Part shown: positions 1-6,785 of the stretch, in pieces | Numbering within the stretch: the first letter of the stretch is position 1 | How the letters are laid out: each line of letters begins with the position of its first letter | Source: Pseudomonadota bacterium | Lineage (GTDB): Bacteria > Pseudomonadota > Gammaproteobacteria > Burkholderiales > Sulfuricellaceae | Length of the DNA: 6,795 bases | Reading direction: 5' to 3' | Assembly (NCBI GenBank): GCA_021783895.1 | Contig: JAJXTJ010000010.1 | Coordinates: forward strand, 1 to 6,795 | The notes under the pieces: model-generated | The model's database searches: none | Told to the model about the DNA's origin: nothing | What the model saw: the letters and a program-made list of their open reading frames with translations, nothing else | Translations under genes and position numbers: made by a program

Positions 1-391
1 CGCCTCGGTTTTCTTTAGCATCTCCATCAAGGTAATACCACTGTCCCTCCTCGCGTATGAAGCGGCTGATTTCATGCAATCGAAAGGCACGACCGCCGAT
101 CTTGTAGCGGGCGACGAATTCCACTTCGGCATGGGTTTCATCAGTCTGGTGATGGCATTTGACTTGAAGACCGAGCCATTTGGGCCGGGGTTCGTCGTTG
201 AGGCCCAGTGAGGCGGGGCGGGTGTCGGGGTGCCAGGTGGCGAGCAGGTAAGCTTCATGCACCATGGTGTAGGCGGTGTAACGCGAGCGCATCAACGCTT
301 CGGCGGTGGGGGCGTTGGCGTTGGTGCTGATGTAGCGGCCGCAGCAATCCTCATAACTGTGCGGCAGGCCGCAGGGGCAGGACAGAGGCAC
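1..391 (-). CDS. ychJ: YchJ-family (UPF0225) SEC-C motif protein, C-terminus cut by window edge
   Basis: I read 130 codons without a stop before the left edge, so the C-terminus is missing. The N-terminus carries a SEC-C zinc motif: CPCG at residues 5-8 and CC at 16-17. The hallmark blocks of the YchJ family follow: MRSRYTAY (34-41), TWHP (52-55), KWLGL (71-75), EFVARY (91-96), HEISRF (106-111) and QWYYLDG (117-123). E. coli YchJ has the same order and a second SEC-C motif at its C-terminus, which would lie outside this window. I chose the GTG at 391 because GAGG at 400-397 sits five bases upstream and because the motif then starts four residues in, as in E. coli. A GTG at 397, overlapping the rsgA stop as GTGA, is the alternative. 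The gene is almost certainly co-transcribed with rsgA. The molecular function of the family is not firmly known; a zinc-binding role is inferred from the cysteines. Confidence 0.88.
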   Translation of the reverse strand, partial: MPLSCPCGLPHSYEDCCGRYISTNANAPTAEALMRSRYTAYTMVHEAYLLATWHPDTRPASLGLNDEPRPKWLGLQVKCHHQTDETHAEVEFVARYKIGGRAFRLHEISRFIREEGQWYYLDGDAKENRG

Positions 392-393
392 GT

Positions 394-1254
394 TCACCTC
401 ACCAGCTTGTGGAAAGTGCCCAGCCGTCGTCTGTCGATCTTGCCCGCTGCGGCGGCTTCCAGCACGGCGCAGCCCGGTTCCACCAGATGGCGGCAATTGC
501 TGAAGCGGCAATGGCCGAGGTAGGGGCGGAATTCGACGAAGGCGTGGGCGACATCCATCTCGTTGACGTGGGACAGGCCGAATTCCTGCAAGCCGGGCGA
601 GTCGATGATATGGCTGTGTTCGTCGAGATGGTAGAGGCGCGCATGGGTGGTGGTGTGCTTGCCGGAATTCAGCGCCTGGGAAATTTCGCGTGTGTGTGCC
701 AGCGCCGCAGGCAGCAGGGCGTTGATGATGCTCGATTTGCCCATGCCGGATTGTCCCACCAGCACGCTGGTTTCGCCCTGCAAATGGGGCCGTAGCGGGC
801 TGATGTCCTGCCTGGCTGAAAGAGTGACGAGAGGATAGCCCAGATCGCGGTAAAGCTGCAATTGGGCCAGCGCCGCGCGGCTTGCCTGCTCCAGGTCGCA
901 CTTGTTGAGCACAATGACGATCTTGAGCGAGGCCGCTTCGGCTGCGATCAGGCAGCGGCTGACCAGGTCCTCGTAGAAGGCCGGCTCTGCCGCCACCACC
1001 ACGATGATCTGGGTGACGTTGGCGGCAATGACCTTTTCCTTGAATTCGTCGGAGCGGAACAACTGCGATGTGCGCGGGTCAATTGATTTGATGACGCCCT
1101 GAGCGGAGCCGGTCATTTCGATCTGGAGCCGGTCGCCGCAGGCGACACCGCCTTTCTTGCCTCGGGTGACGCAGGAAACGATGCCCTCTGCCGTTTCAAC
1201 GTCGAAGTGTCTGCCGAAGGCGGCGACGACCTGGCCGTGCGTAACTTTACTCAT
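394..1254 (-). CDS. rsgA: Ribosome small subunit-dependent GTPase A (RsgA/YjeQ/EngC)
   Basis: RsgA is a cytoplasmic, circularly permuted GTPase that binds the immature 30S subunit and promotes its late maturation and release of assembly factors. The 286-residue protein shows the permuted motif order: G4 NKCD (117-120), a G5-like SAR (146-148), the G1 P-loop GQSGMGKSS (167-175), the switch I TTTH (201-204) and G3 DSPG (218-221). Residues 1 to about 65 fit the N-terminal OB fold. The C-terminal zinc knuckle has C249, C254, H256 and C262 in the spacing of E. coli YjeQ. It is shorter than the E. coli protein (about 350 residues) but near the size of short orthologues, and the tail ends soon after the knuckle helix. 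The ATG has no clear Shine-Dalgarno sequence. An inverted repeat separates it from phhB upstream, and ychJ follows two bases after its stop. Confidence 0.97.
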   Translation of the reverse strand: MSKVTHGQVVAAFGRHFDVETAEGIVSCVTRGKKGGVACGDRLQIEMTGSAQGVIKSIDPRTSQLFRSDEFKEKVIAANVTQIIVVVAAEPAFYEDLVSRCLIAAEAASLKIVIVLNKCDLEQASRAALAQLQLYRDLGYPLVTLSARQDISPLRPHLQGETSVLVGQSGMGKSSIINALLPAALAHTREISQALNSGKHTTTHARLYHLDEHSHIIDSPGLQEFGLSHVNEMDVAHAFVEFRPYLGHCRFSNCRHLVEPGCAVLEAAAAGKIDRRRLGTFHKLVR

Positions 1255-1271
1255 CTAAGAAAACGGCAGGC

Positions 1272-1390
1272 TTGAACCACAGAGGAACAGAGAAAACCAG
1301 GAGATGGTTTTAACAACAGTGGCTTTGCCGGGGGCATAGGTTTCTCTTTCTCTGGTTTCCAACTCTGTGCCTCTGTGTCTCTGTGGTGAA
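1272..1390. repeat. Inverted repeat element, copy 1 (CCACAGAG type)
   Basis: This element fills most of the 154-base gap between phhB and rsgA. The left arm starts at 1276 with ACCACAGAG, and the right arm ends at 1387 with the complementary CTCTGTGGT. Read inward, the right arm has three CACAGAG-like units about nine bases apart, while the left arm has about two, followed in both arms by an AAACCAG block. The arms are therefore homologous but differ in unit number. The centre (about 1301-1340) is unrelated sequence. The same design recurs near 4000-4134. It resembles small dispersed intergenic palindromes rather than a transposon, since no coding capacity is present. Confidence 0.75.
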
Positions 1391-1408
1391 ATGTTTTTTT
1401 CGGGCTTA

Positions 1409-1753
1409 TCAAGACCCGAGCAGGGCGTCTATCTTCGCCGCGCAGATGAAATCGTTTTCGGACAGGCCGTTGATGGCGTGGGTGTGATAACGCATCCGGC
1501 ACTGGTTGTAGCCCACTTCCATGTCGGGGTGGTGATCCTCGCGATGGGAAACCCAGGCGGTGGCGTTGACGAAGGCCATGGTCTGGTAATAATCCTTGAA
1601 GCGGTAGACTTTGCTGATTTCGCCGTCGGCATATTCCCAGCCGCTGATTAGCGTCAGAAATTGGTGGATATTTTCTTCGGACAGGGGGGGTACGCCGCCC
1701 TCGCAGGGTTTGCAGCTCTTTTTGATCAGATCGCAGAACGGTTCGTCGGCCAT
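1409..1753 (-). CDS. phhB: Pterin-4-alpha-carbinolamine dehydratase
   Basis: The enzyme dehydrates 4a-hydroxytetrahydrobiopterin to quinonoid dihydropterin, recycling the cofactor of aromatic amino acid hydroxylases such as phenylalanine hydroxylase. From the chosen start the protein has 114 residues, close to the family norm. It has the signature EDHHPD followed 17-18 residues later by the THAINGLS block, which matches the catalytic His-His...His spacing of the mammalian enzyme. The N-terminal KSCKPCEGGVPPLS block is typical of bacterial members. Two in-frame ATGs exist at 1759 and 1753. I prefer 1753 because the AGGAG at 1766-1762 is eight bases from it but only two bases from the first ATG. 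It starts 18 bases after the cytochrome stop, so co-transcription is likely. No hydroxylase gene is in the window; bacteria also keep this protein without one, so its partner here is unknown. Confidence 0.95.
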   Translation of the reverse strand: MADEPFCDLIKKSCKPCEGGVPPLSEENIHQFLTLISGWEYADGEISKVYRFKDYYQTMAFVNATAWVSHREDHHPDMEVGYNQCRMRYHTHAINGLSENDFICAAKIDALLGS

Positions 1754-1761
1754 GGTCATTT

Positions 1762-1766
1762 CTCCT
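1762..1766 (-). promoter_or_regulatory. Shine-Dalgarno AGGAG that decides the phhB start
   Basis: The sequence AGGAG on the minus strand lies two bases before the ATG at 1759 and eight bases before the ATG at 1753. Only the second spacing is usual, which favours the downstream start. Confidence 0.65.
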
Positions 1767-1771
1767 GTCCG

Positions 1772-2080
1772 TTACTTGAAGTGGTAGTACTGGAGATTCA
1801 AATAGGCGGCAACGTGGTTCTCCTCATCGGGAAACCATTTCGCGCCGGCATTGGTGTTGCAGGTGCGAATGCGGGCCAGGAGTTGCTGCGGGTTCTTCAC
1901 CTTGCGTTCGAGGCGGGAGTAAATGGCGGAGCCATCGCCGCCGGTCATTGAAGCGTGGCAACTGATGCAGGATTTGTCGTGCAGGGTTTTGCCGATCCTG
2001 GCATCTCCCTTGGGAAAGGGATTGGCAAACGCAGGCGCGCTGACGAGGAGCAGGCTCAGAAGCAGTGTAGTAAATTTCAT
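1772..2080 (-). CDS. Small periplasmic c-type cytochrome, possibly with an Asn heme ligand
   Basis: This 102-residue monoheme cytochrome c begins with a clear signal peptide (MKFTT, a leucine-rich core, then APAFA with probable cleavage after residue 19). The heme-binding motif CISCH is at 38-42, preceded by GKTLHDKS. The distal methionine of ordinary class I cytochromes is absent: the only Met after the heme motif is M45. Instead the C-terminal half has a Cys-Asn pair (C74-N75), then G79 and a final helix with HVAAYLN. That arrangement recalls the R-x-C-N...G...V-x-AWL region of SHP, the cytochrome in which Asn is the axial ligand. The start is well supported by GGAGG at 2090-2086, five bases upstream. 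It lies 24 bases after the protease stop and 18 before phhB. Its electron partner cannot be read from the context. Confidence 0.9.
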   Translation of the reverse strand: MKFTTLLLSLLLVSAPAFANPFPKGDARIGKTLHDKSCISCHASMTGGDGSAIYSRLERKVKNPQQLLARIRTCNTNAGAKWFPDEENHVAAYLNLQYYHFK

Positions 2081-2104
2081 GTAAACCTCCGTGGGGTGAT
2101 GTTG

Positions 2105-3379
2105 CTAATTATTTCCGCGTGGGCACAAAAACGTGCCCACCCTACCATGAGCCTGAAGCTGCGCGATGCGGATCGCTGCCGGCGGATGCGAATCGTAAAA
2201 CGCCGAATGCAGTGGATCGGGGGTGAGGGTTGAGGCGTTGTCGTTGTAGAGCTTGACCAGCGCCCGCACCAGATCGTCGGCGCTGGCATTTTTTGCGGCA
2301 TAGCGGTCGGCCTCGAATTCGTTCCGGCGTGAGTAGAAGCTCATCAGCGGCTGGAGCAGGAAGGTGAACGCCGGCATCGCCAGCAGGAACAGCAGGAGTG
2401 CCGTGGCGGTGCCTGGTGTGGCGACGCCGAGGCCGTGGTAAAACCATCCCTTGTCCGTCAGCCAGCCGAGCAGCCACAGTCCGGCCAGGCTCATGGCGGC
2501 CATCAGGACGATGCGCTTGATGATGTGACGGTGCTTGAAGTGCCCGAGTTCGTGGGCCAGTACCGCGACGATCTCGTCGTGGCCGAGGCGCGCCAGCAGG
2601 GTGTCGAAAAACACGATCCGCCGGGATTTTCCGAAGCCGCTGAAATAGGCGTTGCCGTGGGTGCTGCGCTTGGAGCCGTCCATCACGTAGAAGCCCTGCG
2701 CGTGGAAGCCGCATTTCTGCAGCAGTTGTTCGACGCGCTCTTTCAGCGAGGTATCCTCCAGCGGCGTGAACTTGTTGAACAGCGGCGCGATGAAGGTGGG
2801 GTAAACCGCCAGCACCAGCAGGTTGAATCCCATCCATGCGCCCCATACGTAAAGCCACCAGTATTCGCCCATCCGTCCCATCAGCCACAGCACGCCGAGC
2901 ACCAGGGGAATGCCGAGCGCCGCGCCGAGCAGCATCTGCTTGGCGAGGTCGGCAAAAAACAGCTTGACTGTCATCTTGTTGAAGCCGAAGCGGGCGTCGA
3001 TGCCGAAGGCGCTGTAGAAACCCAGCGGAATTTCGATTAAAGAGGAAATGGCGAATACGCTCAGAATCAGCGCCGTGCCCTGCCACAGCCCCGTTCCGAG
3101 CAGTTCGCGCCACAGGCCGTACAGCGCCTCGATCCCGCCGCCCAGCGTGAAGCCGAGCAGCAGGGCGGTTTCCACCACGAGATGCAGGTTGCCCAGGCGG
3201 GTTTTGGCGATGCTGTAATCTGCGGCTTTCTGGTGCGATTCCAGACTGATGCGGTCGGCGAAATCCTGCGGCACGCTGGCACGGTGTGCCTGGATGTGGC
3301 GGATATGGCGTTGTGCGAGCCAGTAGCGCGAGAATACGGAGGTTGCCAGTGCGGCGAGGAAGATCAGGGTGAATGTCAT
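2105..3379 (-). CDS. M48-family (Ste24/CAAX protease-like) integral membrane zinc metallopeptidase
   Basis: The 424-residue protein is an inner-membrane zinc endopeptidase of the M48A/Ste24 type, expected to act in membrane protein quality control. The zinc site is HELGH (H276, E277, H280), and the third ligand is probably E354 in RRNEFEAD (351-358), with D358 of the ExxxD motif. Hydrophobic segments lie near residues 1-20, 66-90, 101-122, 148-170, 173-195, 288-306 and 324-345, giving about seven membrane helices as in Ste24. The block [17 protein letters not shown] (234-250) is the conserved stretch before the active site, and [10 protein letters not shown] near 396-405 is the usual C-terminal block. 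Residues 414-421 are encoded by a short palindrome, so the tail looks like an acquired extension. The ATG has no recognisable ribosome site. The gene leads the minus-strand cluster and is divergent from orn. No prenylation substrate is implied, since bacteria generally lack CAAX processing. Confidence 0.94.
   Translation of the reverse strand: MTFTLIFLAALATSVFSRYWLAQRHIRHIQAHRASVPQDFADRISLESHQKAADYSIAKTRLGNLHLVVETALLLGFTLGGGIEALYGLWRELLGTGLWQGTALILSVFAISSLIEIPLGFYSAFGIDARFGFNKMTVKLFFADLAKQMLLGAALGIPLVLGVLWLMGRMGEYWWLYVWGAWMGFNLLVLAVYPTFIAPLFNKFTPLEDTSLKERVEQLLQKCGFHAQGFYVMDGSKRSTHGNAYFSGFGKSRRIVFFDTLLARLGHDEIVAVLAHELGHFKHRHIIKRIVLMAAMSLAGLWLLGWLTDKGWFYHGLGVATPGTATALLLFLLAMPAFTFLLQPLMSFYSRRNEFEADRYAAKNASADDLVRALVKLYNDNASTLTPDPLHSAFYDSHPPAAIRIAQLQAHGRVGTFLCPRGNN
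2119..2140. repeat. REP-like palindrome within the protease 3' end
   Basis: Two perfect 8-base arms, GTGGGCAC (2119-2126) and GTGCCCAC (2133-2140), flank a six-base A-rich loop. The palindrome lies inside the last codons of the M48 protease and encodes its residues 414-421. Sequence of the form GTAGGGTGGGCAC...GTGCCCAC is common as an intergenic palindrome in bacterial genomes. No T-tract follows on the minus strand, so it is not a canonical terminator, although as RNA it could form a stable hairpin just before the cytochrome ribosome site. Confidence 0.8.
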
Positions 3380-3407
3380 GGAGTAAGGGGGGGTTTCGGG
3401 CTAAAAT
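3379..3407 (+). promoter_or_regulatory. orn: Possible orn promoter in the divergent spacer
   Basis: TAAAAT at 3402-3407 matches the -10 consensus at five of six positions and lies 29 bases before the orn ATG. The hexamer 17 bases upstream (TGGAGT, 3379-3384) matches the -35 consensus at only three positions. The spacer must hold promoters for both orn and the protease, but only this weak candidate is readable. Confidence 0.25.
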
Positions 3408-3436
3408 GTACAACTTTGGATTACTGGGTTTCCATT

Positions 3437-3985
3437 ATGGCACAAGACAGCAATCGCCTCATCTGGATCGACATGGAGATGTCCGGGTTGGTTCCCGAAC
3501 GGGATCGCATCATCGAAATCGCGCTGGTGGTCACCGACTCCAATCTGGAGACCATCGCCGAAGCGCCGGTTCTGGCCGTGTACCAGTCCGACGAAGTGCT
3601 GAATGGCATGGACGCCTGGAACAAGGAGACCCACGCCAAATCCGGCCTGATCGGCAAGGTCAAGGCATCGAAACTGGACGATGCCGCCGTCGAGGCGCAG
3701 CTACTCGAATTCCTGAGGGAATACGTTCCGGCGAAGAAATCGCCGATGTGCGGCAATTCGATCTGCCAGGACCGCCGTTTCATGGCGAACTACATGCCCA
3801 GGCTCGAGGATTATTTCCACTATCGCAACCTTGACGTGAGCACCCTGAAAGAGCTGGCCAAGCGCTGGAGGCCGAAGGTTTACGGCGGTTTCAAGAAGGA
3901 GAACAACCATACCGCGCTGGCCGATGTGTATGAATCCATCGGCGAGCTGAAGTATTACCGGGAGAATTTTCTTAGGCTGGATTAA
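3437..3985 (+). CDS. orn: Oligoribonuclease (DEDDh 3'-5' exoribonuclease)
   Basis: Orn degrades two- to five-base RNA fragments, including the linear dinucleotide pGpG from cyclic di-GMP breakdown, to mononucleotides in the cytoplasm. The 182-residue product matches the usual length. The DEDDh catalytic residues fall at the same numbers as in E. coli: D12 and E14 in [10 protein letters not shown]112 in CQDRRF, H158 and D163 in NNHTALADV. The reading frame stays open far upstream (to 3182, antisense to the protease), but the true start is the ATG at 3437, which gives the standard [19 protein letters not shown]-terminus. A clear Shine-Dalgarno sequence is absent. It is divergent from the M48 protease, and an inverted repeat follows its stop. 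Family assignment is essentially certain; the promoter is not. Confidence 0.98.
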   Translation: MAQDSNRLIWIDMEMSGLVPERDRIIEIALVVTDSNLETIAEAPVLAVYQSDEVLNGMDAWNKETHAKSGLIGKVKASKLDDAAVEAQLLEFLREYVPAKKSPMCGNSICQDRRFMANYMPRLEDYFHYRNLDVSTLKELAKRWRPKVYGGFKKENNHTALADVYESIGELKYYRENFLRLD

Positions 3986-3998
3986 CCCGTAAAAAGCT

Positions 3999-4134
3999 GT
4001 TGAACCGCGGAGGACGCAGAGGACGCTGAGGAATTCAAAGGCGACGTGCTATTGCGCACTCACAGAGGCGGGTCTGGTTTAAGTTCTTATTTTTTTGTTT
4101 TTCCTCTGCGTCCTCCGCGCCCTCTGCGGTGAAG
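3999..4134. repeat. Inverted repeat element, copy 2 (CCGCAGAG type)
   Basis: The gap between orn and glgP is filled by an inverted repeat. Its arms at 4004-4033 and 4101-4130 are complementary at 26 of 30 positions without gaps. Each arm is built of nine-base units resembling GAGGACGCA. The loop of about 67 bases contains a remnant CACAGAGGCG and a T-rich stretch (about 4086-4102). The outer ends (TGAACC and GGTGAA) match those of the copy at 1272-1390, so the two belong to one family, this one with G/C substitutions in the units. It may fold into a long hairpin in the orn transcript, but no long T-tract follows the right arm, so a terminator role is uncertain. Confidence 0.85.
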
Positions 4135-4162
4135 CGCCTTTTGTAGGTTTAAGGATTCAGCC

Positions 4163-6721
4163 ATGAAGCAGGGCACTACTTTCGTCATCGAGGTCAACCC
4201 GAAGATTCCACGCAAGCTGCTGCGCCTGGAGGAGCTTGCCAGCAACCTCTGGTACAGCTGGGACAAGCCGACCCGGACGTTGTTCGCGCGCCTTCATCCC
4301 GGTTTGTGGGACGCGGTCGGACACAACCCCAAGGTGTTCCTGCGCCGGGTTGACGAAAAGCGCCTGGTGGAAGCGGCGGAGGATCAGGTATTTTTGGCCA
4401 CCATCAACCGTGTGCTGTCGGCTTACGATACCTACCACAACGAACCGTTGCGTCGCGGCAGCAACCACGAACAGTTCAAGGAAGGCGATCTGATCGCCTA
4501 TTTCTGCGCCGAATTCGGCTTTCACGAAAGCTTCCCGATCTATTCAGGCGGCCTCGGCATCCTCGCCGGTGACCATTGCAAGTCGGCGAGCGACCTGCGC
4601 CTGCCCTTCATCGCGGTGGGCCTGCTTTACCGTCAAGGCTATTTTTCCCAGATTATCGACGGCGAAGGCAACCAGATCGCCACTTACAGCGATTCGGATT
4701 TCGAAGACCTGCCGATCGCTCCCGCTCTGGGGGAGGATGGCAGGGAGATGCACGTTTCCGTCGACCTGCCGGGCCGGAAGGTGACGGTCAAGGTTTGGCA
4801 GGCGCGGGTCGGCCATGTCACGCTGTACCTGCTCGATACCGACCTGGAGGAAAATACGCCCGAGGATCGCGATATCGCCCACCAGCTTTACGGCGGCGAC
4901 AGCAACATGCGCATCATGCAGGAAATCGTCCTCGGCATCGGCGGCGTGCGCGCCCTCAGAGCGCTGGGATTGAAGCCCACGGTGTGGCACATCAACGAAG
5001 GCCATGCCGCCTTCCTGGTGCTGGAACGCGCCCGCTCCCTGGTTGCCGAGGGGCTGGATTTCGCCAGCGCGCTGGAAGCCGCCGCCGGCAGTACCGTATT
5101 CACCACCCATACGCCGGTGCCGGCGGGTCACGATCATTTCGCCGAAAATACGGTTTGGGACTACTTTCAGCATCTGTGCCAGGATCTGAAAATCAGCCGC
5201 GAAGCGTTACTGTCCCTGGGTCGGACGCCGGATGGGCCGGATTTCAACATGACTGCCCTGGCGCTGCATGGCTCGCGCTTTCACAACGGCGTCAGCCGCA
5301 TCCACGGCGAAGTGTCCTCGCGCATCTGCGCCAGCCAGTGGCCGCAGTTGACGCCCGAGGAAAACCCGATGAGCTACGTCACCAACGGCGTGCATGTGCC
5401 GACATTCCTGGCGCAGGAGTGGATCGACCTGTTCGACAATCAGTTCGGCTATGAGTGGCGCCATAATCTCACCGATCCGAGCTACTGGGCGCGTATCGAC
5501 GAGATCCCGGATCATCAGTTCTGGAGCGTGCGCCAGTCGCTCAAGTCGCAAATGCTCGAACTGGTGCGCTTTCGCCTCAGCCAGCAACATTTCCGCAACC
5601 ACGGCTCCGAAGCCCATCTCGACCGGTTGCTGAAGCACGTCGATCCCCTCAATCCGAACGTCCTCACCATCGGTTTCGCCCGTCGCTTCGCCACCTACAA
5701 GCGCGCCGCGCTGTTGTTCGAAGACCCTGCCTGGCTGAGCCAGATCATTTCCGAGGCCGATCGCCCGGTGCTGTTCATTTTTGCCGGCAAGGCGCACCCC
5801 GCCGACCGCCCAGGCCAGGATTTGATCCGGCATATTCACGGAATGTCCCACATGCCGGAATTCGAGGGCAAGGTGCTGCTGGTGGAAGGCTACGATATGG
5901 GCCTGGCGCGCAGACTGGTCGCGGGCGTGGATGTGTGGCTCAACAACCCGGTGTACCCGCTTGAAGCGAGCGGCACTTCCGGCATGAAGGCGGGCATCAA
6001 CGGCGCGATCAATCTCTCGGTGCTGGACGGCTGGTGGGGCGAGGGCTACGACGGCACCAACGGCTGGGCGATCAAGCCGGCGCCGACCTACATGGATGAC
6101 TATCGCCGCAACAAGGAAGACAGCCAGACCTTTTACGAGATCCTGCAGGACCGTATCGTGCCCCAGTACTATGATCGCGGCAAGATGGGCTACTCGGCGG
6201 AATGGGTCAGGCGTTCCAAGCGCTCGATCGGCACCCTGTTGCCCCGTTTCAATTCCAACCGGATGGTGGGCGAATACGTGTCCCGCTTCTACCTGCCGGC
6301 CAGCTGCCAAGGCGAACTATACGTCCGCGACGGCTATGCAAACGCGAAGCATCTTTCAGTCTGGAAAACGAAAATTCGCGCCGCCTGGCAGGGCGTCGAG
6401 ATTCGCCGCCTGGATACGCCGGAGAAGCGCATCCAGTTTGGCGACAATGTGCGTCTCGACGTTGCCCTGAAATTGAACGGCCTGGCGCCGGAGGATGTGG
6501 TGGTCGAGCTGATGATGCGTCGCCCGACCCGCAGGGAGATGCGGGATTACCTGCACTTCAGCTTCTCGTTCCAGGGGCTCGTGGAGGCGACCGGGGAGCA
6601 TCTGTTCGCCCTCGATCTGGCCCCCGACCGGTGCGGCCATCTGGATTACAAGATCCGCGTCTATCCCTGGCAGGAACTCCTGACCCACCCGCTGGAGATG
6701 GGGTTGATGGTCTGGCTGTAA
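4163..6721 (+). CDS. glgP: Alpha-glucan (glycogen/maltodextrin) phosphorylase, DUF3417-containing GT35 type
   Basis: The enzyme uses phosphate to release glucose 1-phosphate from the non-reducing ends of alpha-1,4-glucans, in the cytoplasm, with pyridoxal phosphate as cofactor. The 852-residue protein begins with a DUF3417-like domain (about 1-115, including LASNLWYSWDKPTR), then the phosphorylase core: YSGGLGILAGDH (127-138), NEGHAAF starting near 278, TTHTPVPAGHD (314-324), RRFATYKR (507-514) and EASGTSGMKAG. By family alignment, K609 in GTSGMKAG should be the Schiff-base lysine for PLP. This architecture is that of the second phosphorylase group, distinct from E. coli GlgP/MalP, which lacks DUF3417. 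The ATG at 4163 has AAGGA at 4151-4155, seven bases upstream. No frameshift or missing motif is seen. No other glycogen gene is in the window, so whether it sits in a glycogen cluster further right is unknown. Substrate length preference cannot be read from sequence. Confidence 0.97.
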   Translation: MKQGTTFVIEVNPKIPRKLLRLEELASNLWYSWDKPTRTLFARLHPGLWDAVGHNPKVFLRRVDEKRLVEAAEDQVFLATINRVLSAYDTYHNEPLRRGSNHEQFKEGDLIAYFCAEFGFHESFPIYSGGLGILAGDHCKSASDLRLPFIAVGLLYRQGYFSQIIDGEGNQIATYSDSDFEDLPIAPALGEDGREMHVSVDLPGRKVTVKVWQARVGHVTLYLLDTDLEENTPEDRDIAHQLYGGDSNMRIMQEIVLGIGGVRALRALGLKPTVWHINEGHAAFLVLERARSLVAEGLDFASALEAAAGSTVFTTHTPVPAGHDHFAENTVWDYFQHLCQDLKISREALLSLGRTPDGPDFNMTALALHGSRFHNGVSRIHGEVSSRICASQWPQLTPEENPMSYVTNGVHVPTFLAQEWIDLFDNQFGYEWRHNLTDPSYWARIDEIPDHQFWSVRQSLKSQMLELVRFRLSQQHFRNHGSEAHLDRLLKHVDPLNPNVLTIGFARRFATYKRAALLFEDPAWLSQIISEADRPVLFIFAGKAHPADRPGQDLIRHIHGMSHMPEFEGKVLLVEGYDMGLARRLVAGVDVWLNNPVYPLEASGTSGMKAGINGAINLSVLDGWWGEGYDGTNGWAIKPAPTYMDDYRRNKEDSQTFYEILQDRIVPQYYDRGKMGYSAEWVRRSKRSIGTLLPRFNSNRMVGEYVSRFYLPASCQGELYVRDGYANAKHLSVWKTKIRAAWQGVEIRRLDTPEKRIQFGDNVRLDVALKLNGLAPEDVVVELMMRRPTRREMRDYLHFSFSFQGLVEATGEHLFALDLAPDRCGHLDYKIRVYPWQELLTHPLEMGLMVWL

Positions 6722-6732
6722 GGGCAAATCTC

Positions 6733-6759
6733 TTGCGAAAACCAAAGGGCATATATAAC
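6733..6759 (+). promoter_or_regulatory. Weak promoter-like sequence after glgP
   Basis: TTGCGA (6733-6738) and TATAAC (6754-6759) match the -35 and -10 consensus at four and five positions, but the spacing is only 15 bases. It could serve a gene beyond the right edge. The call is tentative. Confidence 0.2.
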
Positions 6760-6765
6760 GCAACT

Positions 6766-6785
6766 GATCGCACGAGATCGCACGC
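6766..6785 (+). repeat. Two-copy tandem 10-mer
   Basis: GATCGCACGA is followed directly by GATCGCACGC, nine of ten bases identical. The pair lies about 45 bases after the glgP stop, just downstream of the promoter-like sequence. It may be a regulator site or chance; only two copies are visible before the window ends. Confidence 0.5.

Noticed and set aside
1388..1412. Possible terminator after phhB (CGGG/CCCG hairpin beside an A/T tract)
   Set aside because: On the phhB strand the hairpin is followed by A residues, not T residues, and it includes the phhB stop codon. A T-tract before the hairpin on the opposite strand does not make a terminator.
1251..1502. Minus-strand open frame spanning the first inverted repeat
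   Set aside because: It covers the end of phhB in another frame and the repeat itself, with no family features and no ribosome site; it is a by-product of the repeat.
2142..3413. Long minus-strand open frame of 423 codons overlapping the M48 protease
   Set aside because: It is an arginine- and proline-rich shadow frame of a GC-rich gene. The overlapping protease frame carries HELGH, the ExxxD motif and membrane helices.
3182..3436. 85-codon upstream extension of the orn frame
   Set aside because: It lies antisense to the protease 5' end. The ATG at 3437 reproduces the exact N-terminus and catalytic residue numbering of known Orn proteins.
4080..4140. Rho-independent terminator for orn using the T-rich stretch near 4086-4102
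   Set aside because: The T-rich run lies in the loop of the inverted repeat, before the right arm, and no strong hairpin directly precedes it.
4576..5454. 292-codon plus-strand frame inside glgP
   Set aside because: It is a shifted-frame shadow with Arg/Pro/Ala-rich composition and no recognisable domain; the glgP frame runs intact through it.
5207..6310. 367-codon open frame antisense to glgP
   Set aside because: The plus strand encodes conserved phosphorylase motifs throughout this interval, and the antisense product shows no family features; antisense open frames are common in high-GC genes.
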